Under the pieces are notes generated by a model. The model was not told where the DNA came from, did no database searches, and was given only the letters and a program-made list of their open reading frames with translations. DNA of 64,000 bases, taken from Bacteroidetes bacterium GWF2_38_335. GTDB lineage: Bacteria > Bacteroidota > Bacteroidia > Bacteroidales > GWF2-38-335. Within the stretch, counting starts at the first letter, position 1, and every line of letters starts with the position of its first letter. This document shows positions 1 through 7,775 of the stretch, one piece after another. The position numbers and the translations under genes were made by a program. The stretch is from positions 67,675 through 131,674 of the forward strand of contig MEOH01000007.1 of the NCBI GenBank assembly GCA_001769535.1. Direction: 5' to 3'.

Positions 1-53
1 CGTTTGTTCCATGGGTTTAATTTGGTCAGTCAAACCTCAAGCCCCAACCCCGA

Positions 54-158
54 AACAAAAAGAACCAAAAGAACCCTTCGAACAAAAAGAACAAAAAGAA
101 CAAAAAGAACCAACCCCAAACCCCAAACCCGAAACCCGAAACCCGAAACCCGAAACCC
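54..158. repeat. Low-complexity short tandem repeats
   Basis: The first 290 bases hold no credible gene. About three copies of a 9-base unit (ACAAAAAGA) lie at 82-108. They are followed by four copies of a 7-base unit (GAAACCC) at about 128-158. Two overlapping open frames across this stretch are Lys/Pro/Arg/Thr-rich products of the repeats and look like artefacts. Similar short-period repeats recur in other gaps of this window. Confidence 0.8.
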
Positions 159-290
159 CCAAACTCCAAACCGTTTTCACCGACCAATTCCCCCCATTCA
201 CCGATTTCTTCTTTCTATGCTTTAATTCAGGTTGTAATTTTGGTTCAGAATTTTAATTAAACTATTTTTAAATCTTTAAATAAAAAAAAT

Positions 291-1031
291 ATGAACCATT
301 TAAATCACGACAGCGAAAAATGCAACCAGGGCCTCCTGAAACGGGTAATAACCGGATTTATGTTTTTGGCTGTGGGTGCAGTCTTTACCATGTATTACAT
401 GGATATTCTTGATCCTGCAATTGAAAAAATTATATTTACCTGGCAGATGTTGCTTATTGCCATAGGCGTGGTAACACTCACCGGAAAGCATGGAATAGTG
501 CCCGGTGTAATCCTCATTACCGTGGGATCAATTTATCTTATTCCAAAACTGGGGTTTGTTGATTATCCTGTACATCACCTGTGGATCCCGGCAATATTTA
601 TCATCATCGGATTGTTCATCCTTTTCAAAACACGCAGTCCGCGCAGGGATTTTAAAGATAATTTTCACAAAAACAATCTGGGAACCGATTACATCGACGA
701 GACCAATGTCTTCGGAGGCGGAACAACCGTGGTGACATCCAAAACTTTCAGGGGAGGAAAAATTGTGTGTGTCTTTGGCGGCTCAAAAATTGATTTCAGC
801 GAGGCTGCTCTGGCCGAAGGCACCAATTATCTTGAAATAGTCAATGTTTTTGGCGGAACCGAGATGCTCATCCCCCGCGAATGGAAAGTGAAAACTGACG
901 TCACCGCTATTTTAGGCGGGTTCGAAGACCGTAAATACAGAAATATTACTACCATCGAAATGGATGAGACTAAGGTTTTGGTCATCAAAGGAGTAGTCAT
1001 ATTTGGTGGTGGAGATATCAAAAGAGTATAA
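291..1031 (+). CDS. LiaF-like membrane protein (cell-envelope stress sensor family)
   Basis: A 246-residue inner-membrane protein. The first ~115 residues carry about four hydrophobic segments (near 17-35, 48-65, 68-85 and 97-113). The rest is a soluble domain with repeated VFGG/ILGG turns typical of the LiaF C-terminal (DUF2154) beta-helix-like fold. In Firmicutes LiaF inhibits a sensor kinase. The neighbours here are a histidine kinase 11 nt downstream and then a response regulator, so a role as accessory sensor or inhibitor of that pair is a reasonable inference. The ATG at 291 follows an A-rich leader with no Shine-Dalgarno sequence. The family match is from recognisable motifs; the regulatory role is inferred. 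Confidence 0.7.
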   Translation: MNHLNHDSEKCNQGLLKRVITGFMFLAVGAVFTMYYMDILDPAIEKIIFTWQMLLIAIGVVTLTGKHGIVPGVILITVGSIYLIPKLGFVDYPVHHLWIPAIFIIIGLFILFKTRSPRRDFKDNFHKNNLGTDYIDETNVFGGGTTVVTSKTFRGGKIVCVFGGSKIDFSEAALAEGTNYLEIVNVFGGTEMLIPREWKVKTDVTAILGGFEDRKYRNITTIEMDETKVLVIKGVVIFGGGDIKRV

Positions 1032-1042
1032 ACTTTTAAGAC

Positions 1043-2101
1043 ATGGAACACCCCTTTCTTAAAAACAAATATTATACATGGTTTTTCATGGCAGTGTGGG
1101 CTCTCATTATGATTGCCCACTTTCTGCTTTTATTTTTGTATATCAACATTGATCCGGTTGTTGCTGTTATCGACAGTTTTGTTTTTAACTCTGTTCTGGG
1201 TGTACTCACAATTGGTGTTTGGTATCCGGTCAAGTATAACGGGATTGAAAAAACAAAAGTTCTGAATATTGTTTTTAATCATCTGATAATCATGTCTGTT
1301 GTGTTGGTGTTCTGGCTCCTGGTTTCTTATGTAATTTGTTATTTGCCAGCCAACGCCCGCATCGAATACAATGAGTTTTTCAGACTCTCTATGCCATGGA
1401 GAATTTTAAGCGGAATTCTGATTTATCTGCTTGTCTGTCTGGTGTATTACATGAAGTACTACTATGATATCTACAGGGAGCAGGCAGTTCAGGAATCTGA
1501 ATTGCTGACTTTAGTGCGCGAAGCCGAACTCAATGCTCTGAAATTGCAGATCAATCCGCATTTTCTGTTCAACTCGCTAAACTCTGTTTGCTCTTTAACC
1601 ATCACCAATCCTGAGAAAGCACACGATATGATTGTGAAACTTTCAGAGTACCTGAGATATTCGTTGTCAACAAGTCAGAAACAACTTATTTCCTTTAGGG
1701 ATGAGCATAAAAATATGTTGTTGTATCTTGATATTGAAAAGTTGAGATTCGGAGATAAACTGGTGATAAAAAACACTATTGATCCTGATTGCGAAGAATT
1801 CTTGCTGCCAAACCTTGTGCTGCTTCCGATCATTGAAAATGCCATCAAGCACGGAGTCTACGAAAGCACAGAATCGGTTACCATCGAAATTTTAGCCGAA
1901 AAAGTAAACGAAAACCTTCAGGTCACCGTGACAAACAACTATGATCCCGAAGCTCCGCACCGAAAAGGGGCCGGAGTGGGGTTGAAGAATGTGCGTAGTA
2001 GACTGGATCTTATCTATAAAGGAGGAGGACTGTTGGAAGTTACTAAATTAGAAAACAAATTTAATGTTAAAATGATCTTTCCCCAAACCGAAACTAATTA
2101 A
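1043..2101 (+). CDS. LytS/YehU-type sensor histidine kinase
   Basis: A 352-residue membrane histidine kinase. Four hydrophobic segments (about residues 11-33, 45-62, 78-100 and 120-138) precede a short coiled linker. The His_kinase (PF06580) signature QINPHFLFNSLN follows, with the phospho-acceptor probably His173. An HATPase_c domain has the N-box (IIENAIKHG) and the GVGLKNVRSRL G-box. There is no extracellular sensor domain, so the signal is probably sensed in the membrane or via the LiaF-like neighbour. The gene lies between the LiaF-like gene and a LytTR response regulator, forming a three-gene signalling unit. The input signal is unknown. Confidence 0.9.
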   Translation: MEHPFLKNKYYTWFFMAVWALIMIAHFLLLFLYINIDPVVAVIDSFVFNSVLGVLTIGVWYPVKYNGIEKTKVLNIVFNHLIIMSVVLVFWLLVSYVICYLPANARIEYNEFFRLSMPWRILSGILIYLLVCLVYYMKYYYDIYREQAVQESELLTLVREAELNALKLQINPHFLFNSLNSVCSLTITNPEKAHDMIVKLSEYLRYSLSTSQKQLISFRDEHKNMLLYLDIEKLRFGDKLVIKNTIDPDCEEFLLPNLVLLPIIENAIKHGVYESTESVTIEILAEKVNENLQVTVTNNYDPEAPHRKGAGVGLKNVRSRLDLIYKGGGLLEVTKLENKFNVKMIFPQTETN

Positions 2102-2110
2102 TTGTCCGAT

Positions 2111-2143
2111 CACCTCCCCTCCCTTGGAGGGGTCGGGGGTGGG
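2111..2143 (+). repeat. G/C-rich palindromic intergenic repeat
   Basis: This is a stem-loop with arms CCCCTCC/GGAGGGG (2116-2132) followed by a G-rich tail. It lies in the short gap between the kinase stop and the regulator start. A second member of the same family is at 59644-59672, with stem CCCCTC/GAGGGG and the same G-rich tail. The element is strongly G-rich against an AT-rich background. The open frame runs through it from a TTG, but the regulator's true ATG is at 2162. Confidence 0.75.
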
Positions 2144-2161
2144 AAACAAAATAACAGAAGC

Positions 2162-2914
2162 ATGAAAAAACTAAAAACCATAATAATCGAAGACGAGCAG
2201 CCCGCCCGCGACCTCGTAAAATTCTATCTCAAAGATTTTCCTGAAATTGAATTAATCGACGAATGCGACGACGGCTTCAAAGGAATCAAAAGCATCCAGG
2301 AACACAAACCTGATCTGATATTTCTTGATATTCAGATGCCAAAACTATCTGGTTTTGAATTGCTCGAACTTCTTGATGAATATCCGCAGATAATTTTTAC
2401 CACAGCATACGACCAATACGCCCTGAAGGCATTCGAACTCAATGCTGTTGATTACCTGCTTAAACCATTTTCCAAAGAAAGGTTCAGATCAGCAGTGGAA
2501 AAAGCCATGGAAAAGCTAGGCCAGAAAAACGGAACACAAGAGCAAGCTGAATCATTGAATAGAATTACCGATGAAAACCCTGAAGAACTTACAAGAATTG
2601 TTGTGCGTTCATCCGGAAAAATAGTTGTGATTCCCGTTGATTCAGTCAGTCACTTCGAAGCCGAAGACGATTATGTGATGATCTTTTCTGCCCAGGGCAA
2701 ACACTTGAAAAAAGCCACTATGAAGTTTTTTGAATCAAGGCTCGACAGCAAAAAGTTCATCAGGGTTCATCGTTCTTGTATCGTCAATGTTGATTTCATA
2801 ACAAAAATTGAGCTGATGGAAAAGGAGATGTACCTGCTCATACTAAAAGATAACTCCAAATTAAAAGTCTCAAAATCGGGATATAAACTTTTAAGGGATA
2901 AATTGGATTTTTGA
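2162..2914 (+). CDS. LytTR-family response regulator
   Basis: A 250-residue response regulator. The receiver domain (residues ~4-120) shows the acidic pair Glu10/Asp11, phospho-acceptor Asp56 in FLDIQMP and the conserved Lys101-Pro. The C-terminal ~100 residues are a LytTR DNA-binding domain (HFEAEDDYVMIF, FIRVHRSCIVN). It is the cognate partner of the kinase just upstream. The ATG at 2162 is preferred over the in-frame TTG at 2102, because the 20 residues between them are encoded by a palindromic intergenic repeat and the receiver domain begins right at MKKLKTIIIEDE. The gene ends in TGA. Target genes are unknown; the LiaF-like gene upstream may be autoregulated. Confidence 0.92.
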   Translation: MKKLKTIIIEDEQPARDLVKFYLKDFPEIELIDECDDGFKGIKSIQEHKPDLIFLDIQMPKLSGFELLELLDEYPQIIFTTAYDQYALKAFELNAVDYLLKPFSKERFRSAVEKAMEKLGQKNGTQEQAESLNRITDENPEELTRIVVRSSGKIVVIPVDSVSHFEAEDDYVMIFSAQGKHLKKATMKFFESRLDSKKFIRVHRSCIVNVDFITKIELMEKEMYLLILKDNSKLKVSKSGYKLLRDKLDF

Positions 2915-3116
2915 TATTTTTGTGTTTTGGGGTTAGTTCCCCACTGTTGGCTGCGTTTTTTTTACACATTCTTTATGCATGCCTTGTTTGTTTGCAGACC
3001 TGATTCGTTGCTGTTTTTTTAAAATATGGCCACAACAACCAAACACTCTGAAGTATTTAAGAAAACAGCAATGCAAATATATCCCATCCAATTTCCATAA
3101 ATAATTAAGCCAAATT

Positions 3117-3147
3117 CTTGTGTCTTAAAGGAAAAAACTTAAATTTG
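3117..3147 (+). promoter_or_regulatory. Bacteroidota-type promoter (-33/-7)
   Basis: A -33 element (CTTG, 3117-3120) and a perfect -7 box TAAATTTG (3140-3147) are separated by 19 nt, matching the Bacteroidota primary sigma consensus TTTG-N19-TAnnTTTG. It sits 32 nt before the ATG of the secreted protein at 3180 and probably drives that gene and the OmpA-like gene after it. Confidence 0.75.
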
Positions 3148-3179
3148 CTGAATATCTATGTTTTGATGGTAAACAAAAA

Positions 3180-3899
3180 ATGAAAAAGACACTTTTTACC
3201 GCATTGCTGATATTGGTTGCCGGATTGGCATTTGCGCAAAAAAACCTCGTGCCCAATGAAGGTTTTGATAATTACAAAAAATGCCCGTCTGACCTGGGAC
3301 AGATCGACCGTACAGATTATTGGTTTACTCCAAGTCAGGGCACACCCGATTTTTTCGGGGCCTGTTCCAAAGGTGGTAAAATTTCACTTGGGGTTCCCGA
3401 AAATTATATGGGATCTCAAGGACCAAAAAGCGGGGAAAACTATACCGGAATTATTTCTTACTCCAAACGTTCACCCGATTATCGCGAATATCTGGCTGTT
3501 GAGCTAAACAGTAAGCTGATGGCCGATTCAATTTATTATCTCAGATTTCATGTGAGTCTGGCCGATTATTCAAAATTCGCCACCGACAATATTGGCGCCT
3601 GCGTTACCGACAGTCTGGTTAAACAGGTTTCCTGGCTGCCTGTAAGCCTTGAGCCGGTACTGATAAGCAAACCCGGAAAAGTAATGTCTGAAAAGGTTGA
3701 TTGGATCGAGATTTCTGGACAGTTTGTGGCAAAAGGCGGTGAAGAATATCTCATCATTGGCAATTTTAAACCTGACAAGGAAATTATTATTAAGGAAGTT
3801 AACACTTCTCCTGTTGATAAAAGCGGACAAAAAGCATATTACTATGTTGATGACATTATGCTTTATAAGTGCTTTCTAGGGGATTGCTCAATGAAATAA
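3180..3899 (+). CDS. Secreted protein of the type found at the N-terminus of OmpA-family proteins
   Basis: A 239-residue exported protein with a signal peptide (residues 1-19, ending FAQ). The mature part begins NLVPNEGFDNYKKCP and continues with W-F-P-GTPDFF and GENYTGI elements. This is the pattern of a jelly-roll-like module often found fused to OmpA domains in Bacteroidota. Here it stands alone, only 12 nt upstream of a TPR/beta-propeller/OmpA protein, so the two may work together at the outer membrane; that link is inference. Two cysteines near the C-terminus (KCFLGDC) could form a disulfide. No catalytic motif was recognised. Confidence 0.7.
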   Translation: MKKTLFTALLILVAGLAFAQKNLVPNEGFDNYKKCPSDLGQIDRTDYWFTPSQGTPDFFGACSKGGKISLGVPENYMGSQGPKSGENYTGIISYSKRSPDYREYLAVELNSKLMADSIYYLRFHVSLADYSKFATDNIGACVTDSLVKQVSWLPVSLEPVLISKPGKVMSEKVDWIEISGQFVAKGGEEYLIIGNFKPDKEIIIKEVNTSPVDKSGQKAYYYVDDIMLYKCFLGDCSMK

Positions 3900-3911
3900 A
3901 ACCCATTTGGG

Positions 3912-5906
3912 ATGAAGGGAATAGCAAAATTTCATTTTTTTTTCACGAACAGGATTGTTGTCTTTGTTCTGGTTATATTATTGTCATTTACAGTCTGTTC
4001 ACAAAGTCTGAATAAAATTGTTAAAGTAGCCGATGATGCTTTTGAAAGCGGAAATTATTATGGGGCAATGGTTTCCTATAAAAAGGCTCTTAACATGAGC
4101 ACGGTTCCTAAAATTGCCTATTCATACGCCCTTGCCTGCATGTACAACCATGATTATAAAAATGCGAAAATCTGGTTCAGATATGTGGTTTCCAACGACA
4201 AGGATAATTACCCGCTTTCCATGTTTTATCTTGCTGAAGTTGAGAAAAGCATGGGCGATTACCAACAGGCTATGGAAAGCTACAGAAAATTTCTTAAAAA
4301 AGGTGAGGATAAAAATTCATACCATGCAAAAAAAGCAGAACATGAGTTGATTGCCTGTGAAAATGCTTTTTATCTGAAACTCAATCCCGTTGGCTTTGAT
4401 ATTAAAAAAATCAGCACCAATGTGAATACTGTTTACAGTGAATATGGAATTTCTGATATTGGCGATTCAGTGTTGCTGTTTTCATCTTTCAGACCGGATG
4501 ATAAGAATGCTCAGAACTTTTTCAGTACGCTTTTTAAATCACAGTATCAGGAAGATGTTTTTCAGAAATGGGAAGTCCTTGATTCCACAATAAATAAAAG
4601 TAATTATCATGCTGCAAACCCTGCATTTTCAAACAAAACAGGAACATTGTATTTCTGTTTGAGTGAGATGGTTGACGGCAAGGCATTATCAGGTATTTAC
4701 CAGTCGGTTTATTCTGAGGGCCAATGGACTAATCCGGCCCGATTGCCAGAACCGGTGAATATTCCGGGTACAGCATCACTTCAGCCATCGGTTGCCGAGC
4801 TTCCCGATAAGGAGTTGCTGCTTTTTGTTTCAAACAGGGAAGGGGGAATCGGCAAATTGGATATCTGGTATTGTGAAATCAAAAATGACGGAACTTTTGG
4901 TCCGGCTTTTAATATGGCCGCCAATACCAATGATATGGATGAATCTACCAGGTATTTTGTTGAGATGAAATCTGCAGTCAATACTATTGATGATGACATT
5001 ACCCCTTTTTACGATCCACTTGATTCGACTTTGTATTTTTCATCTACCTGGCATAATAACATGGGCGGATTTGATATTTTCAAAATCAAGGGAGATTTCA
5101 AAAAATGGGGCGATCCGATGAATATGGGCTATCCACTGAATACCAGTGATAATGAACTGTATTATTATATTACTTCGAAGCACAGCAGAGCTTATTTTAC
5201 TTCAAACAGACCTGAATCTGATTTTTTTAGTAACGAGCGTTGTTGCAATGATATTTATTATTATGACCTGCCAAAAATTATTAATGAGGAAGAGGAGCAG
5301 GAAAAGGTTCTTGTGGTTCTTGAAAATGAATTGAAAAAGCTGATTCCGCTTACCTTGTATTTTCATAACGACGAGCCCAATCCCCGCACCCGCGACACGG
5401 TAACTCAACTTAATTATGAAACTACTTTTAACAGCTATGTGGCTATGGTGGAGGAATATAAGACTGAATATTCGGCCGGAGTGAAAAAAAATATGAAAGA
5501 GGAAGCTGTCCAAAATATTGAAAATTTTTTCAAGGAAGAAGTGAATAAGGGATATTCTGACCTTACAAATTTTAGTCTGCTTCTTGAACAATTACTCCCC
5601 GAAGGCAGGATAATAGAGTTAACCATTAAAGGTTATGCAAGTCCCCTGCATGCCACAGATTACAACGTAAATCTCTCAAAACGAAGAATCAACAGTCTGG
5701 TCAATTACTACAAAGAATATAAAAACGGATTGTTTATCCAATATATTGATAATGGTCAACTTTCGTTTACCGAGGAAGCGTATGGTGAAGATGAAGCAGC
5801 TGTTGAAATTTCTGATGATCTCAAAGATACCCGCAATTCTGTTTACAGTCCGGCTGCCGCATTCGAACGAAAAATCAGGCTTATTGCTGTGGATGTTACC
5901 AGGTAG
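3912..5906 (+). CDS. TPR / WD40-like beta-propeller / OmpA-like outer-membrane protein (PorE-like)
   Basis: A 664-residue exported protein. After a hydrophobic N-terminal segment (about residues 12-32) come TPR-like helices (~35-140). Next is a PD40/WD40-like propeller with blades such as LLFVSNREGGIGKLDIWYCE and LYFSSTWHNNMGGFDIF (~170-450). A Glu-rich linker leads to a C-terminal OmpA-like peptidoglycan-binding domain (NVNLSKRRINSLVNYY, ~565-664). TPR-PD40-OmpA order is that of PorE of the type IX secretion system and related envelope anchors. The window has at least three T9SS cargo proteins, which fits, but PorE orthology cannot be shown from sequence reading alone. It is likely co-transcribed with the gene 12 nt upstream. 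Confidence 0.75.
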   Translation: MKGIAKFHFFFTNRIVVFVLVILLSFTVCSQSLNKIVKVADDAFESGNYYGAMVSYKKALNMSTVPKIAYSYALACMYNHDYKNAKIWFRYVVSNDKDNYPLSMFYLAEVEKSMGDYQQAMESYRKFLKKGEDKNSYHAKKAEHELIACENAFYLKLNPVGFDIKKISTNVNTVYSEYGISDIGDSVLLFSSFRPDDKNAQNFFSTLFKSQYQEDVFQKWEVLDSTINKSNYHAANPAFSNKTGTLYFCLSEMVDGKALSGIYQSVYSEGQWTNPARLPEPVNIPGTASLQPSVAELPDKELLLFVSNREGGIGKLDIWYCEIKNDGTFGPAFNMAANTNDMDESTRYFVEMKSAVNTIDDDITPFYDPLDSTLYFSSTWHNNMGGFDIFKIKGDFKKWGDPMNMGYPLNTSDNELYYYITSKHSRAYFTSNRPESDFFSNERCCNDIYYYDLPKIINEEEEQEKVLVVLENELKKLIPLTLYFHNDEPNPRTRDTVTQLNYETTFNSYVAMVEEYKTEYSAGVKKNMKEEAVQNIENFFKEEVNKGYSDLTNFSLLLEQLLPEGRIIELTIKGYASPLHATDYNVNLSKRRINSLVNYYKEYKNGLFIQYIDNGQLSFTEEAYGEDEAAVEISDDLKDTRNSVYSPAAAFERKIRLIAVDVTR

Positions 5907-6090
5907 GATGGTAAGATTGTAAGACGGTAGAATGATACGACGGTATGGCCCGGCTTGAAAGCAGGGGATGAATTGAGTCGGCCTTACAGGCCTGGATTAT
6001 GGGAGATAAAACTTCATCGACTTTACAAACTTTGGACTTTAAGGACTTTGGACTATAAGGACTTTCAACTTTATAAACTTTCAACTATCC
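5907..6090. repeat. Degenerate short tandem repeats
   Basis: The gap after the OmpA-like gene has two repeat clusters. One contains GACGGTA/GATGGTA-type units (about 5908-5947). The other alternates GGACTTT and AACTTTCA-like units (about 6018-6090), for example TTTGGACTTTAAGGACTTTGG. No gene is present. The second cluster abuts the promoter of the metal-exporter gene. Confidence 0.7.
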
Positions 6091-6109
6091 AAACTTTTTC
6101 CTACTTTTG
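6079..6109 (+). promoter_or_regulatory. Bacteroidota-type promoter (-33/-7)
   Basis: A near-consensus -33 (TTTC, 6079-6082) is followed after 19 nt by a perfect -7 box TACTTTTG (6102-6109). The ATG of the metal-exporter gene is at 6132, so the leader would be about 18 nt. Confidence 0.7.
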
Positions 6110-6131
6110 TTATTTAAAGCCATTCTGAATA

Positions 6132-7286
6132 ATGCTGATTGATGTAATTAAAAATACCCTGATAATTACCGGTTTTGTGCTGGTAATGATGTTGATTATT
6201 GAATATGTAAATGTTCAGACAAAAGGCAAATGGAGCATACCGCTGAAGAAAAACCCCATACTTCAGATTCTGGTTGCTACAATTCTCGGATTGACTCCGG
6301 GTTGCCTGGGTACTTATACCGTAGTATCATTATATACACACAACTTAATGAGCTTCGGCGCTCTTATGGCGGCCATGATCGCTACAACCGGTGATGAAGC
6401 CTTTGTCATGTTTTCAGTGATGCCCGAAACGGCTGTAAAACTGAATATTATATTGTTGGTACTAGCTGTTTTAACAGGATTTGTTTTTCATTATTTTATA
6501 AAGAAAAAGAATTATAGAATAACAGGTGAAAAACACATGGAGATTCATGATCATGAGTTTTCGTGCAAGTGCTATGACCGAAAAAAAATTATTCCTCAGT
6601 TAAAAGGTATATCAGTTCAAAGAGGGATTTTAATCACCGCTCTTGTTCTTTTCATTTTAGCTGTTTCTACAGGAAATATTGCACATGACCACAACCATTC
6701 AATAATCGGAATGCCCGGTACTGAGAAGGTTGCGAATGATGATCACAGCAGTCACGAATACGAAGCAGAAGCAAGTAAAGATGAAAACCATGATCATGGA
6801 AACTTTCTGGTTCCAATTTTTAACTGGAACTGGTTTTTGATTGTTTTTCTTGGTGTCTTGGGGATTGCATTGTTTATTGTTTCAACCGTTCCCGATCATT
6901 TCCTTCATGAACATCTTTGGGGGCATATTGTGAAGAAACATTTTCTGAAAATTTTCCTTTGGACTTTTGGAGCTTTGCTGCTCATTACCTGGTCCATGGA
7001 ATATGTCGATCTTGCCGAACTCATTAAAACACAGCATATTTATGTCTTGCTGATTGCCATTTTAATCGGTGTGATTCCCGAATCAGGCCCACACCTCGTT
7101 TTTATCAGTCTTTTTTTGTACAGCGGATTGCCATTCAGTATCCTGATGGCCAATTCAGTTGTGCAGGACGGACATGGTGCATTGCCTTTGTTCGCTGAAT
7201 CCAAACGCAGTTTTCTCTACGTTAAGTTGATTAAAATTGGTATGGCTCTTATTCTGGGATTTGCCGGTTTTTATTTTGGCTTTTAG
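6132..7286 (+). CDS. Putative 10-TM heavy-metal/manganese exporter (ArsP_2 type)
   Basis: A 384-residue polytopic membrane protein with two homologous halves. Each half has a Gly/Pro motif before a loop: TPGCLGTYTVVSLY in the first, IPESGPHLVFISLF in the second. This is the pattern of the putative 10-TM metal exporters (PF11449, often named putative manganese transporter). The central region between the halves is rich in His, Asp and Glu (HDHEF, HDHNHS, DDHSSHEYE, ENHDHGNF; about residues 135-225), consistent with metal binding in a soluble loop. It has its own promoter and stands alone. The transported ion cannot be read from the sequence. Confidence 0.75.
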   Translation: MLIDVIKNTLIITGFVLVMMLIIEYVNVQTKGKWSIPLKKNPILQILVATILGLTPGCLGTYTVVSLYTHNLMSFGALMAAMIATTGDEAFVMFSVMPETAVKLNIILLVLAVLTGFVFHYFIKKKNYRITGEKHMEIHDHEFSCKCYDRKKIIPQLKGISVQRGILITALVLFILAVSTGNIAHDHNHSIIGMPGTEKVANDDHSSHEYEAEASKDENHDHGNFLVPIFNWNWFLIVFLGVLGIALFIVSTVPDHFLHEHLWGHIVKKHFLKIFLWTFGALLLITWSMEYVDLAELIKTQHIYVLLIAILIGVIPESGPHLVFISLFLYSGLPFSILMANSVVQDGHGALPLFAESKRSFLYVKLIKIGMALILGFAGFYFGF

Positions 7287-7775
7287 TATTTAGTAGCTGG
7301 TATCAAGTATCAAGTAGCGAGTATCAGACATCAATATAAGTTGGTTTTGCTACAGTGGTTTTTTCAGTGGTGGCGTAGAATCTGGTGGCTTCTGAAAGCG
7401 AAAAATTAAAGGATCTCTCGTGCTTTTCAATAATAATCTGGACTATAAAATTTTGTTTAAATAGTTTTTTGAATTATACTTCCTGGTATTCTATCTATAT
7501 AATAATAAGAGTTTAATGAACGAAATGGAATATATTATTTATCTGGGAATTCGCCAGAAAGACATTATTCATCTTTCCCGATAGCCATTTAATTAAACCT
7601 GCTTGTTAAGTAAATCAATCCGAAGAATTCATTTTATGAAACAAAAAGTTTAATTATAAACGTAATTTAAAATTGCCTGAAAGGCATAAATAATAATAGC
7701 CCCGGGCTATATATCAATTTGTTATCTGTTTATCGGCAGGTCATTTAATTAATCATGAAGATTTTTGTAAAAACA
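7287..7775. other. 489-base gap with repeats and palindromes
   Basis: No gene is visible between the convergent metal exporter and the large secreted protein. Right after the exporter stop, 7287-7332 holds degenerate AGTAGC/AAGTATC units like those at 23088. Two palindromes follow further on: TGCCT-gaa-AGGCA (7674-7686) and ATAGCCC-c-GGGCTAT (7696-7710). The pair resembles dispersed palindromic repeats common in Bacteroidota gaps and may act as a bidirectional transcription stop. The middle part is AT-rich with nothing recognised. Confidence 0.6.

Noticed and set aside
4-256. Two overlapping open frames at the window start
   Set aside because: Their Lys/Pro/Thr-rich products come from short tandem repeats and have no start signal or protein-like pattern.
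5202-5591. 129-codon antisense frame in the OmpA-like gene
   Set aside because: Sense strand has clear propeller and OmpA motifs; the antisense product is low-complexity Phe/Ile/Leu.
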